DNA of 64,000 bases from Actinomycetes bacterium (GTDB taxonomy: Bacteria > Actinomycetota > Acidimicrobiia > Acidimicrobiales > Ilumatobacteraceae), in NCBI GenBank assembly GCA_025356335.1, contig JANXUF010000075.1, positions 1-64,000 of the forward strand, given 5' to 3'. A program made the translations under genes and the position numbers. Under the pieces are notes generated by a model. It was not told where the DNA came from. It saw only the letters and a program-made list of their open reading frames with translations, and searched no databases. The first letter of the stretch is position 1; each line of letters opens with the position of its first letter. Of the stretch, positions 62,972 through 64,000 are shown piece by piece.

Positions 62972-64000
<1,029 letters not shown>

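Overview
The window looks like a chromosomal segment of a high-GC actinobacterium, most likely of the Acidimicrobiia type. That placement rests on high G+C with many GTG starts, actinobacterial family proteins (a SepIVA/DivIVA-like protein, DUF2469, an RskA/ECF sigma pair, F420-type oxidoreductases, a mycothiol-dependent nitroreductase-like protein, a DUF3516-type helicase) and gene order around rsmD-coaD, rnc-mutM-smc, ffh-rpsP-rimM-trmD-rplS. No rRNA or tRNA gene was found to confirm it.

Positions 1 to about 9,365 form an accessory island. A tyrosine integrase leaves the window at the left edge and is the last gene of a four-gene chain joined by ATGA overlaps, including two microproteins of 52 and 39 aa. 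Opposite it lies an N-truncated, frameshifted terminase large subunit and a run of small phage-type or coiled-coil genes. Further right are small membrane proteins (DUF6131 and tiny GGG-motif proteins), a DinB-like protein, a DUF6941-like protein, and a DUF4258/DUF2283 pair in which both genes carry a frameshift. This reads as a decaying integrated element inserted next to rsmD.

From 9,366 the core chromosome resumes: rsmD, coaD, a DivIVA-like gene, DUF177, rpmF, plsX, acpP, rnc, mutM; then smc, a polyamine-type ABC transporter (potA, potD, potB, potC), an AIF-like oxidoreductase and ftsY; a DsbA-like protein; an anti-sigma/sigma pair; a dehydrogenase; a lipoprotein; and the translation/secretion operon ffh, rpsP, KH protein, rimM, trmD, rplS, DUF2469, yraN. 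From 36 to 64 kb there is mixed metabolism: enoyl-CoA hydratase, rpe, an RNA methyltransferase, psuG, an MFS exporter, an amidase, a beta-propeller/L,D-transpeptidase-like fusion, a thioesterase, F420 enzymes, a YceI protein, metH, pepA, a helicase, a rhodanese-E1 fusion, bioY, a Nudix hydrolase, rarD, a beta-lactamase-fold hydrolase and the 3' part of leuA.

The most striking hidden structure is regulatory. More than twenty genes in both island and core have a TANNNT hexamer (often TAGCGT, TAGCCT, TAACGT or TACCAT) ending 6 to 10 nt before the start codon, usually without a Shine-Dalgarno sequence. This is the arrangement expected for leaderless mRNAs, and it resolves several start codons. 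It includes an apparent leaderless six-codon mini-gene fused by ATGA to rsmD, and a divergent pair whose -10 elements overlap on opposite strands.
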